Assembly: GCF_047663525.1 (NCBI RefSeq)
Contig: NC_092612.1
Span: 3,319,501-3,383,500, forward strand
Length of the DNA: 64,000 bases
Reading direction: 5' to 3'
Origin: Anas platyrhynchos
Taxonomy: Eukaryota; Chordata; Aves; Anseriformes; Anatidae
In this document: positions 33,667 to 44,790 of the stretch, piece after piece
Layout: each line of letters opens with the position of its first letter
Position numbering within the stretch: the first letter of the stretch is position 1
Notes under the pieces: model-generated
Database searches by the model: none
The model's input: the letters and a program-made list of their open reading frames with translations, nothing else
Told to the model about the DNA's origin: nothing
Position numbers and translations under genes: made by a program

Positions 33667-36600
33667 GCCATTAGTCCTGTGAATCCAGCCGCTTTCCTTA
33701 CTAACAGAGTTTCTGTCCTCCTTTTGGTGACATCTCAGAGGCTCTTCCTGTCTCACAGCCTCGTTGGGGAGTGAGGAGAGGGCGTGTGTATGGGGGAGCA
33801 GTTCCCTAACATGCAGCCCCCTTCTTGCTGCAGGGCCCAATGAGGTGGCTGGGCCGCAGGGGCTGTGTTAAGGAGTGGCCCTGCACCCCTCTGACATGAG
33901 CACGGGTCACAGAGGGACACCTCCGCATCACAATGGCAGCTCCCCTTATGCCACAGCGTGCCAGGCCCTTTCTGTCATCGCCTCAGTGAGCTCGGGCGTT
34001 GAAGGAGGCTCTTGCATCCAGTTTTCTCTGGAGGACACGAGAAGTCTCTCCTGTAGCTCAGAGTCTCAGAGGACAAAGGGAGGCGTAGGACGGTGCAGGA
34101 GCTATTTGGTGAAGCACAGAGGGCATCAAAAAGGGAGGAAACATCACAGATCTTTCACTCTCTAGCCTGACGTGCTGACCCAAAGCAGGATCATGACAAA
34201 CTTGGAAGCGCTAATCACCAACATTGAGCGCTGCAGTGAGGTTGAGGGCTGCACCAAGGTCACGTTTCCCACACTCAAGAAGCTTTCTGTCAATGGTAAG
34301 GCATTTGGGACCTCTTATGAGTGTAGCTATAGACTGATACGAACTCTACAAATTGTGGAAAGCGAGGTTCTTGTCTGCGGGGGAGGCCCCAAGGGTGCTG
34401 TGTGTGTGGCGTTGTGCCCTGCCCGTGGTGGCAGTCCTGTGGCCGGGTTCCGCTTGCTGATGGGTCACACGTGGAGATCTGTCTCTGAAGGGAAAGATGC
34501 GTGCACGGTTGGAAGAAGGCTGAGGTTCCTGCAGTTCCTGATGGGCTCCCAAGAAACTGCCAGAAATACATGTGTCAGGAGGAGATCTGCTGACTTGTCA
34601 GCATTTCAGCAAGGCCTCTCATGAAGGGGCTGAGCCCCTCCCTGCCTGTGGCTTCTTCCTGCTGCAGCCTCCTGTGCCTCATGGCTCTCAGAAAAGGCTT
34701 AGGGCTAAGAGAGGCCCTCCCATTTCAGATGCCTACAGGCTGCATTCCCTTGTCCAAAACGCTTTTAAGAGCTCCTGCAGCTGCAGACCTTTCCTGGGAC
34801 GTGGCAGAGCTGTTAGACTGGTATCAGTCAAAAATTCATCCAGAGTCACAGATGGATTCATCCTGGGAGCTGTGTTAGATCACACCTGCATCTGCAAACG
34901 CCTTGTAAAGAAATGTGCTGATGGGCCATGGACTTGCTGACTTTGAGCTTGACATGTCCTTCCCTTGCTTTCCAGATGTCATCACAATTTGGGGTGGTGT
35001 GTCCAAGCAGGTTCGGCAATTGCTCATGATGACGAAGGTGGGACTGCACCCTACCCCTCCCCTCACCCCACGGCTTCAGGAAGTCCTGGCAGCCCTGTGC
35101 CAGCAAGTGCCATTGCTCTTCCCAGAGCCGCACTGACACGTACAGATGTGCCCCAAGCGTGCCAAAGACCAGCTTCTCTGTAAATTGAAATAATTGTAAT
35201 AATTGAAACCAACCCAACAGAAAATCAAGTATTTATAGTTATATCAAAGATACAAAACGGTAGGAAAATGTGTTCAGAACTTGCTGGGGCTTCGCTGTTC
35301 TTCGCTTTCAGAGTGGAGAGAGCAAACAGACAGCTGGGGATGCTTCCAGGGTTAACCCCAATTGCTGGAAGGGACCTAGCTGAAGGATGGGCTAGACCTC
35401 CTCCACCTGCTTTACTTCACCGCGCATTTTCTTGAGGGGCAAAGGAAGGAGAGAAAATGCCCCGAGTATGTGGGTCTTCTCATGAGCTTTCCCAGCTCCC
35501 CCAGCTTACCCCATGCCGCGTTGGGAGTGGGCAGGGCACAGGGCACCCCGTTGCAAGATGTCACAAGTCCTCACTCTGTTTTCCAACTTAAACATGCTTC
35601 CCCTTCTTTTCTTTACCAGCCTCGGGCCGTCACTGTAACAGGACTGGGGACATTCCATATTAAAAAATGGCTATCTTTTGAAAATGGCCAGGTGTTCACA
35701 TTTCGGAGACCTGTGTTTTCACCGTCCAAGACTCTTGGACAGATTCGTAACCTGAAACACCGTTGTGTACGCGTTCCTGGTAAGAATACCAATTAAAGTC
35801 TTGTTTTCCCATGTGTACATATATTAAGGGGTTATGCCGATTGCTGTTTAGAAGTGCTGATAGGCAACTCAGATGCCGTCAGAAGGCCCTGAGAGAGAGA
35901 AGAGATGGCTGGCATAGAAACCCATCAATGGCCAGATTTGCTGTAATTTCTGTCAACTGCTGCCATTGCTTTGGCTACTGTGTGCCATGGATGAGACCTG
36001 CGCAGCACTAAGAGCTTGGTGCTTCATTTGGGGTGGGTCTTCTCTTTCCAATGACTCTCAGCTTCTCCTGGATAATAGGAACTTCTGTCAGGCAGCCCTG
36101 GGGTAAAGGGCATTGGTACCAAAAGCAGAGACATTTGTTCCTGAGTTTTGAAGGCCACAGGGACTATCCAGAACTGTCTGGAAGAGTTCTTGTGCTTGCC
36201 TGTCTCAGTGCGAGGCAGGTCTCCCCAGACCAGGCGTGCACTGAGCCTGGGCTCTTTGCATGGGAACCAGCCGCATTCCTTTTGCCTCCTCCTCCTGTGT
36301 TCCGCAGACGGCTGAGGTCATTGGGTCCTGTCTCTGGGCTGAGGAGTCACAGCTGTGCACTTGGTACATTGATGGAATGATTTCAGTTTCTCTTGAGGGG
36401 GGGCATACATCAGCTGCTTTAAGGAGTCGTACAAGGCTTAGACTACAGCAGTTACAGCAGCATGTTTTAGCTGGAAGCTCCTGGCACTTTGTTTGAATCT
36501 GTTCAACTGCAGTGCAAGTTGCATTGTTCCTCATTTTTTCCAGATGATATGAAGATAGTGGTGCTGAGCTATGAGAATATGCGCCTGAACGTCCCGTACA

Positions 36601-36829
36601 GCAAGGAAATAGTGCAGAGCTGTTTGGAGGAGACCTTGCAATACTTCTACCGCATCCTCACAAATAGGGAGGACACGGACTTCACCTTAAAGGATTTTGG
36701 CACTCTTGCTATCCGAGGGCAAAGAGTGAAAATGACGTTTTCTGAAGGGTTTTTACACAGTCTCAACAAGTCCACATACGTGGTAGAGAAGCTGATTGCT
36801 GTAAGTTTATTGTTTCTGCAGTCCTACTT
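32391..36829 (+). repeat. Duplicated CCDC81/USP42 block, copy 2
   Basis: Direct match to 11863-16050, with about 270 extra bases at about 32655-32908 that include a gtttt microsatellite (32681-32700). It carries the same USP42-like tail with the same TGA, then CCDC81-like exons 1-4. Confidence 0.95.
33170..33608 (+). pseudogene. USP42-like: USP42-like tail fragment, copy 2
   Basis: Near-identical to 12394-12832, including the in-frame TGA at 33261-33263 and the terminal stop after EGSRYRS. A single G-to-A change converts one Gly codon to Arg (KREHAPTEE). Confidence 0.5.
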
Positions 36830-36899
36830 AGAGAGGGTGTACTGCCACTTACGGCCCCGCTTTTTCACCTGGAAAAAGCGACCACATGACGTAGACTGA
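34193..36899 (+). CDS. CCDC81-like: Truncated CCDC81-like HU-domain protein, 4 exons, 226 aa predicted
   Basis: Exons 34193-34295, 34976-35037, 35620-35779 and 36544-36800 match exons 1-4 of the large gene, with phases preserved and no stop. They encode the same two HU domains (194 residues). Downstream exons are missing; the genomic sequence instead enters the repeat unit at 36830. If the exon 4 donor is not used, translation continues 32 codons (VYCHLRPRFFTWKKRPHDVD) to TGA at 36897-36899, giving about 226 residues. In the full-length gene the same read-through would stop after 13 codons. It may be an HU-only protein or an unexpressed fragment. Near-identity to the parent means intactness alone does not show selection. 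Confidence 0.55.
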
Positions 36900-37171
36900 G
36901 GAGCCCTGCTATTCTTGCACTTGTTTTTTGTTCCGTTTCGTTTTGTTTTGTTTTGTTTTTCCCTACTAGTATAGGCTTAAGAAGATAGAGAAATGTGCTG
37001 ATGAAACAATTTTTAGTAAAAAAAGACAGCTTGGTACATCTCCTTACAAAAAATAAATAAATAAATACAAACTTGAACTCGAAAATCACGGTGTCAAGTC
37101 AGATAAGTGAAGAAACATTACCCCTTTAAAGAGCACAAAAAGTCAAAAGAAATTGGAAAAGTAACAGGCTG

Positions 37172-37400
37172 GCAACTGAAAGCCATGTATTGTCTGTGAA
37201 GCATCGGATAGGTTGTGATTACCCAGACAATGGGGAAACAGGAGGCTCCCGGTCGTCGGGAAATAAAGGATATAAACTGTACGATGTGACTAGTAGGTGC
37301 GCTCCTGCTTGTGGGACGCCCGCCATTGCAACCGCGAATAAAAATGCTACTTCACTGACGGAGATCCTCGCCTGAGCCTATGTTACTGCCTACAGAGTGT
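37172..37400 (+). repeat. LTR-like element, unit 2
   Basis: Copy of 28860-29095 lacking 7 bases near 37218. It has the same TATA-like and aataaa words. Confidence 0.4.
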
Positions 37401-37444
37401 TTCTCGCAGTGTGACACTGGAGTTCTGAAAACCTGTCACCGATT

Positions 37445-37805
37445 TTACAGAAAAAGCGATTTTCCGGGGGGGAGGGGAGGCGGAAGCCCTGCCCGCCTCG
37501 ATCCCCGGCTCCGCTGCACAACGCGCCTCCCCCGAGCCGATCGCCTCGGCGAGTGGCCGCGAAATGGCGGCGACGCCCGACGTAAACGGCCCGCCGCTGC
37601 CGCTGCCGGCTCCCCCCACAGCTCGGCAGCCTCCCCTCGCGAGGGCTGCCGGCGCCTGCCGGCTCCCTCGGCTGCCTCGGGTGGCCTCGGGTGGCCTCGG
37701 TGCCGGGAAACAAGCCCTGCCCGCCTCGATCCCCCGCTCCGCTGCACAACGTGTCCGCCCCAGAGCCGACCGTCTCGGCGAGTCACTCCGGTCATGCTTA
37801 GCTAT
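37445..37805. promoter_or_regulatory. CpG-rich block with internal direct repeat, unit 2
   Basis: Copy of 29140-29500; the internal 69-base repeats are at about 37486-37554 and 37714-37783. Confidence 0.55.
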
Positions 37806-37849
37806 TACACATAAATGCCAAGGTACAAAGTGTTGTAAGTTGCCCCCTT

Positions 37850-38263
37850 AATAAATTTTCAGAGAGCATTGCATTAAGAATAGGAAGGAGTTTATTGAGT
37901 AAGCAACAGCAAGCAAAACAGCGCTGGGCGGCCGGGGAGTCTCGGCTCCGCCAATGGTGCGCACCTCACCCCCGCCAGGGTCCCTTTTTATATTTTGGTA
38001 ATTCCGGGATTACGCAGCACATCCTGGTATATTCTGCGACTGCGCGCACTGTTGCTAGGGAGTCGTCTCTGTCCCTCTGGTGGTCGTGAAGATGAAGGCC
38101 GTGGTCTTCCTCGGCGTTGTGGTTCAACTTTTTTTTTTTTTATTTGGTCATGTTGGCCCAGCGTGAGACAGGAAGGCAAGATGTTGATACACCACTTTAG
38201 CAACTTATCAGGAGGTGGTTACATGAGCTTTGCAGCAGTGTCTTTGAACAAAAGAGGCAGCTG
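37850..38263 (-). repeat. LTR-like or retroposon-derived sequence, unit 2
   Basis: Copy of 29545-29960 with a shorter poly-T tract (about 38130-38141). Confidence 0.3.
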
Positions 38264-38642
38264 AGATGCAGAAGGAGAGAAGGGGAGGGGGTTCTTTTTT
38301 TTGTTCCATTAAGCAAAAGAATTTTCAGTGTCTAGCCAAGTATTATACAGCTCCTTACTTCAGCAGGGAGCTCTCACAAGTCCTGCTCCTCAAACAGAAC
38401 TCCTTGTTTTTATAATACAAAAGACAATGAACAAACATTTATTGTGTATTACACAAAGGACATATCTGAAAACTACGTACCTGTTAATGACTTAATGACT
38501 CGCCTATTTCAAAGCTGGATAAAGTTGTGGAAAGCCAGTCCTCTAAACCAAATGAAGAACTTGGTGATAGAAAACTGGGAAGACGACACCATGCACATGA
38601 AAAACAAACAAACAAACAAACAAACAAAAAACATTAAAAAGA

Positions 38643-39498
38643 AAGATACATGACACTAAAAAACCTGACAAAGAGCATTACCGAAGAAAGAGAGGACATT
38701 GTGATGCAGAAGAGAAGAAGACTCAAAACAGGAGCAAAAAGATGGTCCTTCCAGCAAGAGGAGGTGCTCTCAGAGAAGTTGTTGAGCAAAAGCTCACAAG
38801 CAGGAGCACTGGGAGGGAAGCAGGTACAGATCTTTCCCTCGTGAAAGAAACAGCCCTGAGAATGGCAGAAGAGCAGTCAAATACTCAAAGTACAGATCTG
38901 GCAGCGGAGGAAGATCAGAACAAGGTAGCAATAGATATTACCGATCCAAAGGGGAAAGAAGTTGGAGCAGAGAAAGATACTATCGAGATGAAGCACAGAG
39001 ATGAGAAAGATGTAGCTATTACAATGATTACTATTCACCTCATGCGACAGGAGACAGTAGAGAGAGAAAGTTCTCTCACGGCGATGCAGCCTTTGACAAA
39101 TGGACTGCAACTTAGTACGGCAGGTCACATAAGCATTATCATTACAAAAGTGGATGGCCTCACGGTTCCCTCTTGAGAGATGAAGATGGACGTCGCTTTA
39201 GCACACCCCGAGCAGACTTGCATCGTTGCTTGGTACCTCAGCAACATTCTGGAAGACATTCTCGTGAAAGACATGCGCTTCCACCTGTGTCAGCTCATTT
39301 GGAGAACTGTCGCCAGAAAAATGAAACAGAAGGAAACAGAAAAAGAAAATCTACCCGTGCAGAAGGTAGTGAAAGTGAAATAGAAAGGAAAGACAGAAAG
39401 ATAGAAAAGGAGCTTTTAGGTGGTGAAAAAAATGCAAAACTATCACAAGTTCTAGAAGAAAAAGAAGTCCAAGGATAAACATGGAGAGAAGGATTCCA
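38643..39498 (+). pseudogene. USP42-like: USP42-like Arg/Ser-rich tail, unit 2
   Basis: Near-identical to 30340-31195, with the same stops and frame changes. The lesions therefore predate the tandem duplication. Confidence 0.5.
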
Positions 39499-39983
39499 AG
39501 TAAGCAAGGATTCCAGCATACTCCGCATTTTTTATCCTAATTCTTTTCTGGGTGCTTCTCATGTCTTCCTTTTTTTTTTTTTTTTTTTTCTGGTAGTTTC
39601 TAAGTTACTTAGATAGCATCAGCTGGCTGGGGATCATGTTGTTAGGTTGATCAGTGAAGACAGGAAAGCTATTGCTGAATTGTGTCAGAGCACTAGCTTT
39701 GGACCACATAGTTCGAATCACATCCGTACACCATTCCGGATTAGGTTAAAAGTTTTTTTCTGCTTGCACGTATTCCAGAGCTAGCCATTGTTAATGATCT
39801 GTGAACAAACCAGGACCTATGGTCCTTCAATCTGAGGGCTTAAGTTTGCTGCATCTAAAGTAAGTTGCGTGTGCACAAAGCACCACAAAATAGCTGACAT
39901 GCTGCAAATCATCACCTGTGGTAAAATAAATAAAGTTTCATATAGGCAACAAGTGCCACATCTTTTTTTCTCTTTTAAACTTG

Positions 39984-40313
39984 CATGTTTCTTTCAGACT
40001 TCAGGATTTGTGTTTCTGTGCGCTCCACTTTGACAATGCCAATCGCAAGCGTAAGCAAAGGAAGAAAAAGGAGAAGAAAAAGAAGAAAAAGGAGAAACAC
40101 CAGGAAAGTGAAAGGGTCCTTGGAACACTTAGATCTTTGTTTCCAGAAGATAACGCGGGAGAAGAAGGAAGAATCCCATCCTCCAGATGGCTCTTCATGT
40201 GAGCAATGCAGAAGCAAGGGCAGTAAACAACCTTACAAGGAAAGAAAGCCTTCCAGTGCACGCGGAAGCAAGAAATACAGCTCCATCGCATCCAACGACT
40301 ATACTAAAGGTAA
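39984..40313 (+). pseudogene. USP42-like: USP42-like Lys-rich tail end, unit 2
   Basis: Copy of 31680-32010 with the same acceptor, Lys-rich run, frame change and gtaagt donor. Confidence 0.45.
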
Positions 40314-40974
40314 GTGGCAGCAGCGTGTTTGAGGAATTCCTTTTCTATTAAAGTAGAGACTATTTCAAACAGTGTTGAAGTGCTTGGTGACTTACCAGTG
40401 TGCAGATTTATTATCAAATCCAAAAACCCCGACTTGGTAGACTATTTTTTTCCCAATTTTGAATGAGCACTAGGAAAGAAGGGCTGAAATAAAGAGGTGA
40501 AAGGCAAATAGTTTTCATTTGGTGTGATGATTAAGTGTCAAAGAAGAGGAAGAGTTGCAAGATCGCTTCTTAAATTCAGTCCAGCCAAGTAGGAAAAGTA
40601 AATGTGGACAGCTGTATCTTGGCAAAGAAGATAGTAGGCAGCAAGGAGGTTTAGCAGTCAAGATGGAAGGTGATGCCATGAGGCTTACAGGCTAGGAATG
40701 TTCTAATGAAACCCAGCCTTCCTAAAGAAGCCTGCCTGAATAATTCCTGTGACTAACAGACTCTGCTCAGCAATTTCCTAACATAGAAATGGTGCTGACT
40801 GCTTCTTCAGAGTAACGTAAGTTAGTGATACTACTGAAATAGTTGTGGTTCAGACGTAGATCTGATTTCTCCTAAGCACGCTGAATTCACAGCTGTTGAT
40901 CCTCCAGAGGAGGCTTTGCAATTGAACACCTGGAGAATAGGTAAATTTCCCGCTGTTGTTCTCCTCTCCTCTTG

Positions 40975-41005
<31 letters not shown>

Positions 41006-41479
41006 CCTAGTAGCATAGGCTTAAGACTCTGAAGAAACGGGCTGCTTTTTTTCATTTCCAACACTGGCTGTTCCTCCTGAGCCCCACCTTTTATTTTGTC
41101 AGTCATAGGATATGTGAATGTAAATTCTTGGCAGAGAGGTAGAAAACTCTGTTTCAACTGGTGTTTTTTCAGCTATGTGGGGTGACCAAATAGGGTGGTT
41201 TTGAATTTTCTGGCTCTTATTCAGAGCAGCAGCATGTGGAGGGAGACAGATGCGTTTGCTTTTTTAGTGCAATGGCTTCAGAAGCAAGAGGGGAAAAAAC
41301 ACTTTCTCTGGGAGCTGGAGAAGGTGTCCTAATCACAGGAGAGGTTTCTAAATGGCATATCCTTTGCGAGTGTTCCTGTAGTCCGGAGGTTTTTGTTTGT
41401 TTGTTTGCCTTTGGAAGGTTTTACTCTTAATCTTCACGTCCTTCAGCAGAAGTGAGAAATGTGATTTTATTTTGTGCAG

Positions 41480-41838
41480 TGTCGCGGACCCTCCGAAATC
41501 TACTGGGAAGGATGAATACCTCGCACAGTACCAATGTGATGACGGTGGAGACAAGGAGAAACCAAGAAGATGAAAAGAACATGACCTCATTTCAAAAGAA
41601 AGCGTTTTGTCCGGCAAAGAGTCTTCTGAGCCTGGTGAGAAATTGCGGCAAACCTCCTCTCTCAAGTGTGACACTGAATGTAGCTCTAAAAACCTTTCCT
41701 CCTCAGCTGTTACAGAGAGTTGCCAAGGTAGAAAGGACGAGACTAAAAACACTGACAAAAGCATTACCAAAGCAAGAGGGAACATGCTCCTACTGAAGAG
41801 AAGGAGAGTCAAAAAGCAGGTCCTTCCAGTAAGAGAAG
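41480..41838 (+). pseudogene. USP42-like: USP42-like tail fragment, copy 3, truncated
   Basis: Third copy of the tail, with the shared TGA at 41571-41573. It is more diverged than copies 1 and 2 (several substitutions and a one-base deletion near 41756) and ends inside the PSSKRR region, where unrelated sequence starts. It marks the 3' limit of the tandem array. Confidence 0.5.
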
Positions 41839-42054
41839 GATCACCTTGAATACAAAAAATACAAATTTGAGCTCTTGATTGGCTTCATGCTGAACTCTGT
41901 GCTGTTCTTGTCCTACTCTTGGTCTCTCCATAGATACTATGGTTTAAATCCAAATAGAATCATGCGATGAGGAAGATCTCACTGCAACAAATTCAACATC
42001 TAAAATCAAAGTTTACATTTTCTGTGATTTTTCTTCCTGAGCAGAAGTGTGTAG

Positions 42055-42198
42055 TACTCCTTTTCTATTAATGTAGAGAATATTTAAAACAGTCTTGAAG
42101 TGCTTGGTTACTTACCACTCTGCAGATTTATTATCAAATCAAAAAAACTCCGACTTGGTAGACTATTTTTTTCCCAGTTTTGAATGACCACTAGGAAG
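42055..42198 (+). repeat. Diverged extra copy of a tandem-unit segment
   Basis: ccttttctattaatgtagag through cactaggaagga matches 32036-32178 and 40340-40483 with many more differences than those two show to each other. It is therefore an older duplication, lying between the array edge and the first ATAD2-like exon. Confidence 0.85.
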
Positions 42199-43205
42199 GA
42201 GGTTGTTCCGGCATCAAGAAAGTCATGTTGAATGTAACAAAATTTACTGAACCAGTAAATAAAAACTATATTTTTCTATTAGTTCCATTGTTTCAACTCT
42301 TCTGATGCTTATGGATGGCATAGATAACAGAGGGGAGATCGTGGTAATTGGAGCTACCAACAGACTGGATTCTATAGATCCTGCTTTACGAAGACCAGGA
42401 CGCTTTGGCAGAGAGTTCCTCTTCAACTTGCCAAATAAAGAGGTGAGAACTTAAATTGAATGTTAGTGCTACCATGGCAAAGTCCAACTTTATTGGAAAA
42501 AAAAATAATTGACAACTTGAACAAAAGAGTGATATGTGGAGACACTGCATTGTTCCATGGAGGGCAAATCTGGTACTGGATATATATGGTCAGGATGATA
42601 CCACCAAGTAGTTAGTTCTATAATCAAACCTTTCATTCCCAAAGTTGTACCTGTTTGCTTAATTATTTAGTCCACTTGGGTGTTTTTCATCATGAAGTTG
42701 TGTTTTTGGTCTCAATCCTTCACTTATGAATGAATAGGGGACGTGTTTGCATTTGATTGTGCCCCGGATCAGTGGTAGTAGTTTGAGTCATAATTATTTT
42801 CTTCTTTATAGTAATTGTAGCAATTTGAAGCATTGTGCCGGAAGTGCTTTCTGTGAATTTACTGACTGAAAAGCAAATGTGATGAAGTAATGAGACTGTC
42901 ACAATGAAAGCTTGCTAAGTTTGAGAGAAGTTTTTTGGACAACAATGTTTCTGGATAAATTTTTCATTACAGTATTTTCCTCTGGGTCATTAGGTCTCGT
43001 AGTTTGGAAACTTGTTATTGAAGCTATAAATGCCTTTTCTTTCATTGTAGGTTCCTAGAAAAAGTTCAGTATAACAAATAAGAAATATTCAATTTCCTGG
43101 TTGAAAATGCAGAATGTATTTATTTAATAAATAACTGTAAAATACTTGAAGGTTGAGCAAGTAAGAAAAGCGTATTAATAGATGAGGGGTTTTGAGGGAG
43201 GACTG

Positions 43206-43250
43206 TTTTTTTTGTTTGTTTGTTTGTTTGCTTTTTGGTTTGTTTGTTTC
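43206..43250 (+). repeat. GTTT simple repeat
   Basis: Run of gttt units in an ATAD2-like intron. Confidence 0.85.
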
Positions 43251-44763
43251 TTGTTGGTATGTTTAAGGAAAACTTGTGACATGCTAAAATGCAATGATTT
43301 TGCTTCCAGGCTAGAAAAGAAATTTTCAAGATTCATACTCGTGACTGGACCCCTAAGCCACCGGACATGTTGCTTGATGAACTAGCTGAGAAATGCATTG
43401 GTAAGACTGAAACCAAAATGGATTCTTGCTTGTGAGCAAGTTGTAAAGAACCTTAGCTTGTACCAGGCAGTACCCAAGCTCTTGTGCCTTGCTGCACAAC
43501 TAGTCAACGAGGCAGCTGGCACGCCTTCATAGCAATCAGAGTTAGATGCTTTCATCTATTTACTCTTTGTTGTCGTTCCTCTTGTTGTCTGAGAACGTTA
43601 AGTGGTTCTGGGGCATCTTCCTCAAGAGTATAGTTTTTGATGAGGAGTCTGCTTCAGCTGCATAAGCGCAGGATATCAGACAGTGCGCAACATGAAACTT
43701 CCCTGCAGAGCGGTAGCACTTTGAATTCCCTGTTAACCTGTTTGGTTTTGGCATTACAAATTCTTTAAATGTTGCATGTTGTAAACCTGGGCCTTGACTG
43801 ATGTAACGTTTGATTTTTGTTTGTTAGGATACTGTGGTGCAGATATCAAATCTTTATGTACTGAAGCTGCGCTGTGCTCTCTACGCCGATGCTATCCTCA
43901 GATTTATGCAAGTAGGGAGAAGTTGCTACTAGACGTTAATTCTATTAAAATAAAAGCAAAGGACTTTTTCATGGCTATGAAGAAGGTTGTTCCGGCATCA
44001 AACAGGATCGTGGCTTCACACGGACAAGCACTATCACCCATTTTCAAGCCACTTTTTAAAAGATCAGGAGCGAATATTTTACAAGTTGTGCAGAAGATCT
44101 TCCCGCATGCACAGCTTGCACTAAAGGAGGATTGACAGCAAGGTATAACCACAGCATCCACTTCTTTATAATTCTGCTAAAGCAAAAACTTGTGGTTTGT
44201 GCAATCAACTTAAACCTTTCAGACATAATGATGGTAGAATTTTATTATTTGCGTGTGCATGTCTTTCTTTTGGGCATGTCTGGAAGATAACGCATAGGTT
44301 TTATTCTGGATTCGAAACTGAAATGCCAAATGGAAGCTCTGAAAGACTCAATACACAGTAAAGGACGATGTGTTCTCTACTGAAGCATCCTGCTTCTGAC
44401 GGCAGCTAAGATAATTAGCATTTGTAGAGGTTGACTTGAGGTTTGAAGTATAAGGCACCTATTTTTCTTTAAAAAATCAAAACTCAGATATTTGGAGGGG
44501 AAGCATTTCTAGGTCAATGTTTCTAATTCCTTTCTGAAGAATGTCAGGACCAGGATACAAGTATAACTGGTCTAAGCTAAATATTGTTTTAGCTATCATC
44601 ATTTTAACCAGTCTCCTAATTTAAATGTTTGTGGATCGTACTATACATGTGCACGTGAGATCAATTAGCATTGATATTTACTAGATGAATGGAATTCTGT
44701 GGCCATCACATCCTTAATCCCCGTGCTTTCATTGTGGGAACCTCCTCCAGAAAGAAATGGTCT

Positions 44764-44790
44764 TGTTTTTTTTTTTTTTTTTTTTTTTTA
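44764..44790 (+). repeat. Poly-T tract
   Basis: About 25 consecutive T in an intron of the ATAD2-like gene, possibly a retroposon tail in reverse. Confidence 0.9.

Larger units (their letters stand above)
28143..36454 (+). repeat. 8.3 kb tandem repeat, unit 1
   Basis: Direct repeat of 36455-about 41825, with offsets of 8312 falling to 8303 then 8310. Differences are rare: a 7-base deletion in unit 2 in the gcctgga region near 28914, poly-T and microsatellite length changes, and single substitutions. Unit 1 begins inside CCDC81-like intron 3 and runs through LTR-like sequence, USP42-like tails and CCDC81-like exons 1-3. Confidence 0.96.
36455..41825 (+). repeat. 8.3 kb tandem repeat, unit 2 (truncated)
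   Basis: Repeats 28143-33500. It is truncated inside the USP42-like tail copy at about 41825-41838, after which the sequence becomes the flank of the ATAD2-like gene. Confidence 0.95.
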
